A DNA stretch of 64,000 nucleotides from Forficula auricularia (lineage: Eukaryota > Arthropoda > Insecta > Dermaptera > Forficulidae). Made by a program: the position numbers and the translations under genes. Of this stretch, positions 23,170 through 33,611 are shown piece by piece (within the stretch, counting starts at the first letter, position 1; each line of letters opens with the position of its first letter). The stretch is taken from assembly GCA_024734495.1 (NCBI GenBank), contig JALMQS010000075.1, forward strand, positions 2,596,935-2,660,934, given 5' to 3'. The notes below the pieces were generated by a model. That model searched no databases, had not been told where the DNA came from, and saw only the letters and a program-made list of their open reading frames with translations.

Positions 23170-23470
23170 GCTCAATTAAATTCTTTACTCATGAAGAGAA
23201 ACAAAGAAGTTGTCGTCTGCTTGATGCAAATAAACATAATTAATAAAGTAAAGGGTGTGTAGTTTCACAGTGAAACTACACACCCTTTACTTTATTAATT
23301 AATATCATGTTTCACCTAAAACCTACACCACTTTCTCTAAGTAAAACAAATAAACATACACACATATATATCAAATATAATATATTTTATATTATTTATT
23401 TGTTTGAGACTATTGTTACGAAGCCTTGGCGATGGAGTCAGTATCGCGTGGATATTGACAATTTTTATTC
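23170..23470. repeat. Family T copy, rearranged
   Basis: Left arm 'gaagagaaacaaagaagttg' and 'gatgcaaataaacata', then a perfect hairpin (23237-23305), then a second arm 'aaacaaataaacatacacac' and a mutated hammerhead side 'gagactattgttacgaag'. Confidence 0.55.
23237..23305. repeat. Perfect hairpin, ~33 bp arms
   Basis: 'taaagggtgtgtagtttcac' is followed after one base by its exact inverse 'gtgaaactacacacccttta', extended by AT-rich 'attaattaa...ttaat'. Virtually no loop. Confidence 0.8.
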
Positions 23471-23574
23471 TTACTTAGCATACATGCTTAGTCAAATAGA
23501 AAAGTTGTAATGTTTAACTAAGCTTGTCTGCTAAGTAAGAACAAACATTTTCAAGAGGGTTGATGTTAGTGGAC

Positions 23575-24105
23575 TGTAGGTTATAAGGGCTGTGCCGGAT
23601 AGAATGGGTAGAATTGTAGTTCAACCGGGAGTAGGTGAAAATACGCAATAGAGAACACTTCATATATAAAATCACATTCGCCTTTATTATAAAAGGATAA
23701 ATAAATACAATAAATGATTCTATTCAAGCCAATGGGGACGAGAAGGCTTAGAGTCACACGGGGTCAATTTCGGGAGAAAGGCAGGTGGTACGTGGCAAGG
23801 TTTGTATAAGGAGAAAAAGAAACAGATAAGAAGCAGGATCGGGAGTCGAGAGAAAATGGTCCAGGAGAATAACAGGAGTCAGATCCGAGAGAGAAGGGCA
23901 TTAAGAGTGAGCAGGGGGTTGTCGCAGGTGAATCAAGTAAGGGTAAGGGTAAGCAAGCAAGTAAGAAAGAACAGTGAGTACCCTCAATGACTGAACAGAG
24001 TCGACTGAACTTGGTAGACAGGCAAGGACGACCTCTCACCTTCAGATGGGTGGGGGGAAAGAAAAGTGGTAAAGAAGAAGCCTCGCAGACCGCCAAGGGT
24101 TGTTT
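23575..24105. other. Unassigned insertion, LTR-like in places
   Basis: Distinct composition from its surroundings, bounded by family T pieces. On the minus strand it has 'aataaaggcg' and ends near CCTACA, reminiscent of an LTR, but no target duplication or partner LTR was found. Open frames at 23764-24123 and 23802-23990 are low complexity. Confidence 0.25.
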
Positions 24106-24137
24106 CTCTTTATGATTCAACAAATGTGCTACTTAAT

Positions 24138-24421
24138 TGAAAAGTTTTTGTTTTGCCGAGAGTAGCAGAGTTGTTGATTCACAAAGAGAAACAAAGAGGT
24201 TCATATGGATATTGACTCCATGAAAAACATTTATAATTGAAGAAAGACTGATGATGAAGACCAAGTCTTCGAAACTATAGTCTCAAACAAATAAATAATA
24301 TATATACAGATATATCATCTTGATATATATGTGTATATGTTTATTTGCATCAAGCAGAGGACAACCTCTTTGTTTCTCTTTGTGAAATGTGCTACTTTCG
24401 GCAAACTAAAAACTTTTCAAA
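24138..24421. repeat. Family T copy, complete ends (284 bp)
   Basis: Begins TTGAAAAGTTTTTGTTTTGC and ends with the near-inverse GGCAAACTAAAAACTTTTCA. Next inside are 'cacaaagagaaacaaagagg' and its inverse 'cctctttgtttctctttgtg'. One hammerhead motif lies at 24246-24284 and the other half of the palindrome's centre is lost. Confidence 0.8.
24246..24284 (+). ncRNA. Intact hammerhead-ribozyme-like motif (subfamily A)
   Basis: CTGATGA (24248-24254), extra T, stem II GAAGAC-CAA-GTCTTC (six perfect pairs), GAAAC, TATA, GTC (24280-24282), then TC pairing with GA. Compared with GAAGGC/GCCTTC in the 11141 copy, position five changed G-C to A-T on both sides, a compensatory pair. Further upstream 'atttat' can pair with 'ataaat' downstream to extend stem I. 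Confidence 0.75.
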
Positions 24422-24559
24422 TAAATATATTACTAATTAAATTTTGGCTAAAATGGAGAATAACAGTAAGTGTTTTCATGTGTCTTCATGGAGGCTCTTC
24501 TCCATTTTTAGCAAAATTTGTAGTTAATTAGTTTGTTTGTCAATTAAGATTAGTCCAGT

Positions 24560-24860
24560 GAATAATGGCCTTTAGAATTTATTGTCTGATCTCAAGTGTA
24601 AGAATTCACACGAGGCAGGGTGTAGGGTGTAGGGTCCGAATTGGTTGCTGTTGTGTCTGGGTTCCCTTTAAAGTCGCCACGCTTTCTTTGTCTCGAAACC
24701 ACCCTCCGTTTTCTCAAAACCACCCCAAAGCCACCCCCGCCAACCCCCATCGCGTATAAATCTTGGCGGTTGCTGGACATATGCCGCCAAACGCACAAGG
24801 CACCGATTGCAACAGCCTTTCAACTTTTTCTCGTTTTCTCTGCCGAATCAATATCCTGTT
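24560..24860. other. GC-richer unique block
   Basis: Unlike its AT-rich flanks, it contains 'cgtataaatc' at 24753-24762 (TATA-like) and pairs of 'gccgcc'/'ggcggt'. The open frames here lack domains. Could be a promoter or first-exon region; nothing proves it. Confidence 0.25.
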
Positions 24861-24861
24861 T

Positions 24862-25510
24862 CAAACCGCACAAATATCATAGTACTAATTTTTACAAGTT
24901 TTTCATTTTAAGAAAAACTTTTGTTATTACTTTTTTTTAAGCAAGATAGCATGAAAATAATTGAATTATTTCAAAAAAATGTTAACGAAGCTTCAAGTTC
25001 TGTTTTATGTTTAATGAAATATTTGAAAATAAAAAAAATAAAGTTTTTTTTTTTTAACTTTTTTTTTCTACTAATCAACATATAAGGGAAACTTTTTTTA
25101 TGAATAACAAAATTTAATAGATAATAGCTGAGAGTATATGAAAAATGTCTAAGCGTTTGGGATTCATTTTGCCTTATTCAAGCGCATCAAAAGTTTTAAG
25201 TTCGCAAATGATTAATGAAATAAAATAATGACTTTTTATAAAAATTAGAAGAAAAAAGTAATTTCAAAATTCAGTTCATATAATCCATTTAATATTTTTT
25301 GTACTCTTAATATAAATATAAAGAATTCTATTACTTTAGTTGCTTATCTTTCATAAAGTATTTTAATCTACAGGGTGATTCACATCACCAGTGCCATCCC
25401 TTTATTTTCTTACTAGAATTTGCTCGAAAGGTGGCAAAAAAAATTACCACCATAGCTTAATTAAATTATCTTATGATGTCATTTTCGATTTCCCGGAATA
25501 GGCCGGAAGT
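24862..25510. other. No feature recognised
   Basis: AT-rich. 'acagggtgattcacatcacc' at 25372 looks like a mariner-type end ('cagggtg') without a partner nearby. Confidence 0.4.
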
Positions 25511-25514
25511 AATA

Positions 25515-25605
25515 TGAAAATATTTTCTTGCCGAGAATAGCCGAGTTGTTGATTTGTAAAAGGAAATCAATAAAATTGTCCCCTGCTTGATAAAAAAATA
25601 ACTAT
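25515..25605. repeat. Family T fragment
   Basis: 'cttgccgagaatagccgagt' and 'ttgtcccctgcttgat' match the family T left arm. No hammerhead motif. Confidence 0.6.
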
Positions 25606-25609
25606 AAAT

Positions 25610-26330
25610 AATAATAATAAATAAATATTATAAGTTGAGATGTGAATGAATTACTTCATTTGAAGGCACTCATGCACAGAAAACAAATGTTATATTTCGA
25701 TGAAGATGATGGTCAAGATTAAGAAAGTATTTTTATTTATGTTTATTATTAATTACTAGAGGATCTCTAGGCTACCGAGTCTGGAAAAAGTTGTCACTTT
25801 TTTTATTTTTAATAAATGTACAGGTGAACGATTCTTTGATTTAGAATCTGATCGAGGAAAATAAATAAAAAGGGCGCGGAAAAAATCATCTGTCTTCTAT
25901 TAGAGCTAAGCCAAGGGTGTCAAATACAAGTTCAAACCTGTTTCAGACTATTAGAGATTAATTTCTTAATTTCTAATATTCTAGAAATGGCTTTTGCACT
26001 CGGACCAAAACGATGCTCGTTATAAAGAGGAAGAGAATATTCAATTGGACTTTTCTAAAATTCAGGCAAAAATGTAAAAAAGGATTTAATTGCTGAGGCT
26101 TTAACTGGCGAGCGTACCGAATTATGAAAAAGTTTTTATTTTTTCCTCCAATTTTATTTACAATTCAAATATTATTAATAAATTAAATATATTATAATGC
26201 ATTATTTAAAAATTAGTTGGATATTAGAAAAGAATTCAAGGGCATATCTCAGGGTAGTATTGTAATTTTTGATATGTTTAATTTCATATGATAAGTACTC
26301 GGGAGTTTTTTTTTGTTTTAATGAGATAGA
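25610..26330. other. No feature recognised
   Basis: AT-rich DNA with no supported gene. Confidence 0.5.
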
Positions 26331-26334
26331 TTGC

Positions 26335-26395
26335 AAGAAAATGCAGCCCCTATGGATCTCGTAGAACCCAATGATGCTTCCGCTCTTGAGCATTT
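26335..26395 (-). repeat. LINE 3'-end-like fragment
   Basis: The minus strand 'gagatccataggggctgcat' matches 'gagatccatagggtctgcat' at 44673-44692. Confidence 0.4.
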
Positions 26396-26660
26396 ATGTA
26401 CCAATGTATCATATATCAAATAAAATTATGTATATATATTATAGGTATATATAATTTTACACATAGAATGGTGATGATTTAAAAAATTTATTTGGGTTAG
26501 AGTACCATTGTTGAAAATTGGAAAATAAATTTGAAAATTATAGTTTATTCACGATGTTTCGGTATCTAATTTTAAGATGATGATTAATAATATTATAATT
26601 AGTTAGTGTTAATTCAATTCAATCTTAATTTGCTGTTTTTGGCATCCCAAACTTTTTTTA

Positions 26661-27138
26661 CTTTACCATACAGGGTATGGTCAAGTATTGTAATCGTGCA
26701 TGAAAAAAGTGTTGTTTTTCCTTGCTTCTTTTTTCAAAATATCTCAAAAACGGCTGAAACTATTTTGATTAAAAAAAATTCGAGAAAAAAACTCATGGGA
26801 TTTCGGTCTACAAAAAAAGCCCTAATAACTGAACATCGAAAAAATTATATTTTTCGAGATAATAACTGCTAGTCTGGTTCTTTGGTCTGTGCGTTTTCAA
26901 ATTTTTGTGGACGAGTAGCTCAAAAACTAGTGTAATATCAAAACCAAATTTCACACGTAGTCTTGAGATTAGAGCTGATTAGATTTCGGTGAATATCGAC
27001 CCAAAATTAAGGGGGGTGGAAGGGAGGCTAAAAGTTAAAAATCTAGGCCATTTGAGAAAACTCAACCAAATTTTGTATACATAATCAGTGGGCCCCCAGA
27101 AGTCTAAAAATGCAAAAACTAACCGCCCAAAATAGGGG
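26661..27138. mobile_element. TIR element ending ACTTTACCATACA, copy 2 (truncated)
   Basis: Starts ACTTTACCATACAGGGTATG and shares 'caagtattgtaatcgtgcat' and 'attttgtatacataatcagt' with the inverse of 8157-8834. Cut off where a family T fragment begins. Confidence 0.65.
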
Positions 27139-27142
27139 GTTT

Positions 27143-27330
27143 AGGGTCAGTAGCAGAGTTGTTGATTTCTAAGAGGATCTCAATGAGGAGTGGACTCTGC
27201 TTGATAAACATAAACCTATATATTCGTATATACGGTACATACAGTTCATTTAAATAAATTTACATCAAGCAGAAAATACCCATTTAGATTTCCTTATTTC
27301 TTACAGCTATGAGTTATCAATTAAGAATTA
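27143..27330. repeat. Family T copy without hammerhead
   Basis: 'agtagcagagttgttgattt', 'gactctgcttgataaacata' and the opposing 'acatcaagcagaaaatacc' form arms, with the centre replaced by a short AT palindrome. Confidence 0.6.
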
Positions 27331-27334
27331 AAGG

Positions 27335-28065
27335 TTAAAACGTGTAGAAAATTAATTCACGATAAAACAAATGGAAATTTTATCCGGTAAGAAGTAAATA
27401 ATAACAGCGAGAAAGTCAACAATCGAACACCGTTTAAAGATGAATAAATTCATATCAAAGTATCCCATTCTCTGATAGTCTTGCGAAACAATATCCCATT
27501 CTATTACAGTTAATATGATCTTATATATTTTCTCTTCGACAAAAAAAGAGAATGAACTGAAAAAAAAAGAAACGAAGAGAAAATAAAAAAGTAAAAATAA
27601 AAATATCTCAGTTGCATCGGGACATATGTGAGAGGTGGCTTCCTATCGAAAAACAAGCCGGATCGGAATTTTTATGACCTTTGCTTGTAACGCATTGATA
27701 TTCTAGGGATTCCCCGACGTCCCCCCAACGCCCCCTTCTGTCGTTAGTTCGAATCGCTTCTACTGCGCCGAGTTGGGAGACCTATCCCTCAGTGCCATCC
27801 CCGATTTACTTCCATTGGAAATTTCGCTAAATCAATATTATTTTCTAAAAAGCTCTTAAATAAATTTGAACAGAAAAATGTATTCTATTTCCATCTCTAC
27901 GACTCGACCTAAATTAAGAAAAAGAAATGATTACACTGGATCCGAAAATTCCAAGGGTCCAGGGTTCGATAAAATCAGCACTGAAAAGATTTTGTTTTTG
28001 TCGAGAAAATAGTAGAGCAGTTAAATTGGAAAAAGTCAATTAATTGCCCATTTACCATGACATGA
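27335..28065. other. Mostly unassigned; small family T remnant
   Basis: 27600-27800 is GC-richer and unique in the window. 27990-28025 ('gaaaagattttgtttttgtc', 'agtagagcag') is a family T end remnant. No supported gene. Confidence 0.4.
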
Positions 28066-28071
28066 ACATTA

Positions 28072-28716
28072 GGGTGGTCCTTATTTTGGGTATTTTCGAA
28101 TTTTGACGCTGAAAAGAGCTCATATGGCTCGAAATAAATAAAAAAAAATATCCTTTAGTTTCAAGTCTCTATCTCAATTTTTGAACCTGTGCCGCATAGC
28201 GATCCAAGTTTCCCATCTAAATAACATGAGGTTTTTGACATTGAACGATTAATTTTTTATTCCGGCCAAAGTAATAGTTCAAAAAATTTGAAATTCGGTA
28301 GACTTTATCCATATAATAGAAGCTATCATTCAGAATTTTTACAGATTTTTATCTATTATAATTTTGGAGTCCATAACTTACTAACACTAAGATATAGTAC
28401 TATTTTATCTAGTTGGAACGCCAAAATTAGAATAGCTAAAAATCTGTAAAAATTCTAAAGGATAGCTATTATAATAAGGATAAAGTCTAAAGAGTTTCAA
28501 ATATTTCGAATCATTACTTTGGCCGGAATAAAAAATTGATATTTCAATGCCAAAAACCCCATGTTAATTAGATGGGAAACTTGTATTGCTATGTAGCACA
28601 GGTTAAAAATATGATTAGAGACTTGAAACTTGGGGGATATTTTTGATTATTTATATCGAACCATATGAGCCTCTTTCAGTGTAAAAATTCCGAAAAACTC
28701 AAAATAAGGACCACTC
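28072..28716. mobile_element. Foldback MITE, 645 bp, TA-flanked
   Basis: 'gggtggtccttattttgggt' and the inverse end 'ctcaaaataaggaccactc' begin ~300 bp imperfect arms that include 'attccggccaaagtaat' and its inverse. TA lies at both borders (28070-28071, 28717-28718), as expected for mariner/IS630-mobilised MITEs. A truncated copy is at 30385-30430. Confidence 0.75.
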
Positions 28717-28980
28717 TAATGAACATAGAATCAATGAATGTACTAGTCTAATTTAGATGAAGTACCGAATTTCGTTACTTTGCAACTTGGCATTGTTAAG
28801 GATTGGGTACACATGAATTTTTGGACATATTTTTTGTTATTCTAAATTTGATTTCTTTCCCCTCGAATTGACGAAAGGAGACTAACTTTTACATTCTTGG
28901 AGTTATCTATTAAAGACATCAAGAGTAAATACAATACGTGCACTTATAATGGATAGTATAAGTGTAGGTAAAACCTAAAA

Positions 28981-29479
28981 CAGTGATTCTCAACCTTTTT
29001 TTGTTGCGGCACACTTTTAACAATTTCAAAATTTGGCGGCACACTAACAATAAGATTTTAAAATAAAAATAATTTTGTCAAAAAAATTATTATTAAAAAA
29101 GACGAATCATATAGATATTACCTTTGAATACGTTTTATTTAAGTTTGAGAACATAGCAAATATATATGGTACATTTATAAATTCAACCACACAGCAAGCA
29201 AGTAAATAGCAAACTGAACTACACTCGCGTGCAGCTAAATCGACCAAACCCCTAAGCGCGCATTCAAAGTCGTTTTTTTTAAAAATGGCTAAGCCGATAT
29301 ATAAATTTTTAAAGCTCATTTATTTAGCTTTACATTAAATTATGTGATCTGTATGGCTGAACTGGAAAAAATAATAACTCATTAGATAAAAGTACATACA
29401 AAATAATTATTTTTATTGTTTGAATTTCTAAAATTTGCGGCACACAAAAGTGCCGCGGCACATTGGTTGAGAATCACTG
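28981..29479. mobile_element. hAT-type MITE, 499 bp
   Basis: TIRs CAGTGATTCTCAACC and GGTTGAGAATCACTG are perfect inverses, with 'gcggcacac' just inside both. Flanks ACCTAAAA and ATCTAAAG match at 6 of 8. Non-coding. Confidence 0.8.
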
Positions 29480-30380
29480 ATCTAAAGAATTAATTCACTG
29501 ATTTATTTGATTCTTTTGTATTTAGGACCTCAATATTTATGTGCCGTTACCCACAAGTTTTGATAGTGAAAATATTAATTTAAAAATAATTTAAAATTTC
29601 TTAGCAATTAAATTTATCGCGAAGCGTTATTAGAAACAGAATACGCACATATAGGTATGTGTATACACATACAAAAACAAACCAAGAAAAATCCATAGAT
29701 AATAAAAAATATGTCCTGTCAAGAGAGGGCTTGTTTAGGTTGGATGAGGGATGCTCGAGAGGTTCATTCCTTTGGGGGTCAGACGCCATTTTTCACTGGG
29801 CCACTCAATTAATTGGCTTGTCAGGCTTTCTGACACAGGTAACCAGCAAATGAGAAACAAATATTTTTACTAAAGACTTCTGTCAAATTTTGCATTAAAT
29901 ATACCATATACCACTGCTAAAATGAGAGTTCATCAATTAATAACCAAAAATTAAGGGACCGAGGGGGAGGCCTTGAAAATTATAATTATAAAATTTCCAA
30001 ACTAAAAAAAAAAAAGTTACTCTAAAAGAGACTTATAATAAAAATGAGTCAATATTTTTTTGGTGGCCAAAATTTTGGGGGCGAGGAGTTCAAAAAAATA
30101 GAAAAATCAATAGCCTAGACCCTTTAAAGAGGGGAAGGGGTTCAAAAATCATTTAAAATAATAAAATTTCCAAACAATAATCCAAAAAAGTTGAAATTTC
30201 CATTAGAAGATTTTCATTTACCATATAAGGAGATATCATAAATTACTAATGAGTTCAAAATTCAGGAAGGGGAGGGTTCTTTCCTAAATGATTATAAATG
30301 AATTTATTAAATATGAAATATAAGAGAGGGGACAGCTGTATAGTAAAGTGGTAATGACCATGTGAATGACCACATTAGTT
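29480..30380. other. No gene seen
   Basis: AT-rich with several 'ggggagg' runs. No supported feature. Confidence 0.5.
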
Positions 30381-30384
30381 TATT

Positions 30385-30701
30385 TTTTTATTTATTTCGA
30401 AACATATGAGCCCTCTGGCAGCATAAAAATTCGAAAATACCAAGATTCTCAAAACAGCAACAGCCGAGACGTCAGCCACCATAATGTAAGTAATACACCT
30501 TCAACCACAAAACACCCAAAACTTCCTAAATATCCAAATCTACCCAACCTTCCGACTGAAGAAATTCACTCGGAAGACACCCTCCAAAACGAACCTTGGA
30601 CGACAAGGTTAAAACCACGTAGACCACCCACCCCCTCACTTGAAAATGGCTCCAAAGGGAGAGCCGAAACTCTCACGCGGAGAAACCCGAAAAACCTCTA
30701 A
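30385..30701 (+). other. Foldback-MITE fragment joined to an unknown open frame
   Basis: 30385-30430 matches the right end of the 28072 MITE. The frame then stays open to 30701 with a Pro/Asn/Thr-rich product ('HPKLPKYPNLPNLPTEEIHS') and no recognised domain. Base composition is richer in C than neighbours. It may be the end of an unidentified retroelement gene cut off by the LTR element. Confidence 0.3.
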
Positions 30702-30720
30702 TGACATATATATATATATA

Positions 30721-31049
30721 GGTGGGATGGGTGCGAGGTAGATAAAAATCGTGTTCCACTGAAATGTGAAGTGTTTATTAATATATACAGTTATTTACAA
30801 TAAGTTTTATATTAATTACCTGAAATGTGAAACTCGAAATTTCAGGTCCTTTACTTAGTTTTAACAATGATATTTATCTATAAGTGATTTTATATAATAT
30901 ATAATAATTAAATTGTGTATTAACAATTGTATTTGGCTTGAGCGTTTTAAACAGGCTCTCTATTGCTTGACGTGTCAATCTATTATGTCGCTCGTTTGTC
31001 CTTGTCTTCCCCTCCACTCGTCTTCGTGTGTGGGTGTTTCGAACTTACA
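30721..31049 (-). repeat. 3' LTR (329 bp)
   Basis: Matches 35359-35688 with one noticed difference, a C-run of 4 versus 5. In sense it starts TGTAAGTTCG and ends near CCCACC(TATA). Contains an AATAAA in sense just after the predicted R start, which would serve as the polyadenylation signal. The integrase frame runs 67 bp into it. Confidence 0.9.
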
Positions 31050-32476
31050 TCTCCCCCCGCGGAGGAATTTTGAGAGAAGGGTATCAGTTTATTGACATGG
31101 AAAAGTGTGTGATTTCTTCCTTTTTTTGTGTAATTTACTTTGTATATAGAGTTTGAAACTCTTTGTAGTATTTTAAATGGGCCTTTTCTTATCTTGTCTA
31201 ATTTTTTTCTATTTAATTTGCTCCCTGTATCTACATACACTAAGTCGTTTTTCTTGAATTCATATTTTTTTTTATTTTTATCTAGTCTTGTTTTATTTTG
31301 TATGAAATTTTTATTTGAGTTCTCTAATGCTTTTTTTCTGTCTTCTTCAAGATTTCTTACTGATATAAATTCCTCTGGTACTATACTTGTATCCTTGCCG
31401 TACAATAAGTACATTGGTGAGAATCCTGTGACACTATGTATTGTTTTGTTGTATTCTTCTATGCTTTCTTTTGCCAGTTTAGGCCAGGATCTTTTTTTAT
31501 CCGTATTTGCTTTGCATCTGATTCTGTTTGAGATCGACTGGTTAACCCTCTCAATTAGACCATTCGATTCAGGGCAATCAGTGCATGTAAATATTTGTTC
31601 TATATTTTTCTCTTTTAAATATTTTTTTAATTCTGTGGAGTTTATGCCTGCGTACTGATCTCCTAGTATTATTTTGATGTTATTATCTTTTGTGATGGGA
31701 TCAATTAGTTTTATAAATTCTTTTGCTGTTTGACCTATGGATGTTGTGAAGAATACAAATCTTGTGAAATGATCAATTAAGATATGGAGATATTTCTTTG
31801 TTGAGTTATTACCTCCAAAACCGCCTATAGTATCTATTGACATTATTTCATAAGGTGTTGTGGCAGGACCCAGTTTTGATGTCAGGCCTAATTTCCTTAT
31901 TGATCTCGTTTTATTCTCGTTACATATTTTGCATTCTCTGCAGAATTTTTCTATTTCTCTATCCATATTTTTAAAATAATAGTTTGGTCTGATTTTGGCA
32001 ATTAGGTGTTTCGTTCCAATATGACCGTAAAATTCATGGATCTTTTTTATTAGTTCCATGCCAAATGGTTTGGATACAAATATTCTAGTTTTACTATTTT
32101 TTGTTATCTTAAATTTTATATCTCCTCTGTTTATTACTTTTTTCGAATTTTTTATTTCATGTTCATTTAATCTTTGGTCTTCCTTTATTTCTTCTATTGA
32201 TATTAAATTGACTGTTTTTAGCACATCTTCTTCATTTTCAAAGGATTCCAGAACTGGGTTCCTGGATAAGGCATCTGCTTCCAAATTGTCCTTTCCAGGA
32301 GCATATTTTATGTCGAAGTTGTATTGTGATAGGTAATGTATCAAATCTCCAAGAGGTTCGTCTGTCCTTACTTTGACTTTTAAGTTTTCTAGTGGTTTGT
32401 GGTCGGTTATGACTGTGAATTTTTTCCGATTAACCAATATTGCCAATAAAGAATAGCCTCTTTTATTGCCAAGCAT
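30983..32476 (-). CDS. Pol: RNase H end and integrase
   Basis: The 497 aa frame first covers the end of RNase H ('TVITDHKPLENL', 'EADALSR'). Integrase follows: an HHCC zinc finger (H147/H152, C182xxC185), catalytic D215, D273 and E309 with 35 residues between the last two (DD35E), and a GPF/Y-type module ('RKGPFKILQ') near the end with 'HVNKLIPF'. Integrase inserts the cDNA into host DNA. All catalytic residues are present. It is in a different frame from the upstream RT because the A-run at 32420-32425 is one base short. The first ~16 residues before 'KKFTVITDH' are out of frame with the true protein. Confidence 0.88.
   Translation of the reverse strand: MLGNKRGYSLLAILVNRKKFTVITDHKPLENLKVKVRTDEPLGDLIHYLSQYNFDIKYAPGKDNLEADALSRNPVLESFENEEDVLKTVNLISIEEIKEDQRLNEHEIKNSKKVINRGDIKFKITKNSKTRIFVSKPFGMELIKKIHEFYGHIGTKHLIAKIRPNYYFKNMDREIEKFCRECKICNENKTRSIRKLGLTSKLGPATTPYEIMSIDTIGGFGGNNSTKKYLHILIDHFTRFVFFTTSIGQTAKEFIKLIDPITKDNNIKIILGDQYAGINSTELKKYLKEKNIEQIFTCTDCPESNGLIERVNQSISNRIRCKANTDKKRSWPKLAKESIEEYNKTIHSVTGFSPMYLLYGKDTSIVPEEFISVRNLEEDRKKALENSNKNFIQNKTRLDKNKKKYEFKKNDLVYVDTGSKLNRKKLDKIRKGPFKILQRVSNSIYKVNYTKKGRNHTLFHVNKLIPFSQNSSAGGDVSSKHPHTKTSGGEDKDKRAT
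31050..31058 (-). promoter_or_regulatory. Polypurine tract
   Basis: Sense GGGGGGAGA lies directly before the TGTAAG start of the 3' LTR, the expected place and composition for the plus-strand primer. Confidence 0.8.
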
Positions 32477-33486
32477 TCTAAGAAAATTGCTGGTTTCTTT
32501 TTTTGTGCTGGTTTTGATTTCTTCGAGAAGTACGCCACTGGGTGAAGTTCCCCATTTTCTTGTGGTTGCTTCAATATGGCTCCAAAACCAAAATTTGATG
32601 CGTCTGTGAATATGAATATTTCTTTGTGTTCATCATAAATAGATAGTATGGGACTTTGGCATAAATAACTTTTTACTTTTTTAAATGCTTGTTGGCACTT
32701 TTCATCCCAATTGAACTTAATGTTTTTTCTCAATAAGTTGTGTAACGGTTCTAATACTTGTGATACATTTGGGAGATACTTATGATAGAAGTTAATTTTC
32801 CCAAGGTATTGTCTGATGTTCTTCTTGTTTTTGGGGATTGGAAAATTTTTAATTGAAATTAGATTATCCTTATAGGGCCTTACTTCATTTTTCTTTATAA
32901 TATGCCCTAAGAATTTTATTGAGTTTTTTGCAAAGTTGCATTTAGATAATTTTAATTTAAGCCCTTCATTTTTTATCGCATTTAAAACTAATTCAATATG
33001 ATTTATGTGGCTATCATAATCTTCTGAAAAGATTAGAATGTCGTCAATATAGTTGATGCAACATTTATTTAATTTATTTTTCCTAATTATGTTTGCTAAA
33101 ATCCTCTGAAATATTGAGCTTGATGTTCGCATTCCGAATGGTAACACATTCCAATTATAGTGGCCCTCATGAGTTATGAACGCCAATTTTTCTTTGTCTT
33201 TTTCTCTTATTGGAATTGACCAGAAAGCCGAATTTATATCTAGTGCTGTGAACCATTCACAATTTCCAGCTTTAACAATTATGTCTTCAATTCGTGGAAA
33301 TGGATGTGTTTCTGGGACCACCAACTCGTTCAAAGATTTGTAATCAACACACAGCCTGTTCTTTTTCCCTTCTTCCTTTTTGAAAGCCATGGTTACCGGT
33401 GCTGCGAAAGGAGAACTTGATTCTTCTATTAGACCTCTTTCTAAAAGATTTGTGATCTGATTTTCGATTTCCTTCTGATCAGGCAA
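32407..33486 (-). CDS. Pol: reverse transcriptase and RNase H
   Basis: RT blocks are clear: 'RLCVDYKSLNELV', 'FTALDINSAFW' (D83), 'LPFGMRTSSSIFQR', 'YIDDILIF' (Y-IDD catalytic box at 146-149), 'FLGHIIK' and 'YLGKINFYHKYLP'. RNase H starts with 'FTDASNFGFGA' and has the 'LECLAIKEAI' block. The true coding frame continues upstream of the annotated Met to about 33624 ('KDKFDVGIIREKAKI'), joining the protease through a poly-A frame break at 33625-33632. The frame ends early at a second break in the RNase H region. Confidence 0.9.
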   Translation of the reverse strand: MPDQKEIENQITNLLERGLIEESSSPFAAPVTMAFKKEEGKKNRLCVDYKSLNELVVPETHPFPRIEDIIVKAGNCEWFTALDINSAFWSIPIREKDKEKLAFITHEGHYNWNVLPFGMRTSSSIFQRILANIIRKNKLNKCCINYIDDILIFSEDYDSHINHIELVLNAIKNEGLKLKLSKCNFAKNSIKFLGHIIKKNEVRPYKDNLISIKNFPIPKNKKNIRQYLGKINFYHKYLPNVSQVLEPLHNLLRKNIKFNWDEKCQQAFKKVKSYLCQSPILSIYDEHKEIFIFTDASNFGFGAILKQPQENGELHPVAYFSKKSKPAQKKKPAIFLECLAIKEAILYWQYWLIGKNSQS

Positions 33487-33611
33487 AGAACATCTGTAGG
33501 GTTTTTTATATATGTATTTATATTCTGATAGTCTAATTTTTGCTTTTTCTCTTATAATACCAACGTCGAATTTATCTTTGGCAAAAATATATTCAAATTT
33601 ATCTAATAATT

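Noticed and set aside
23764..24123. 119 aa minus-strand open frame
   Set aside because: Low-complexity Ser/Pro/Leu product overlapping a family T arm; no domain.
26520..26580. Hammerhead-like text (CCGAAACATCG and CATCATC on the minus strand)
   Set aside because: No CUGANGA box at the right place, so not listed as a ribozyme.
31140..31658. 172 aa plus-strand open frame
   Set aside because: Antisense shadow of the integrase gene, as are similar frames at 32058, 33883 and 34885.
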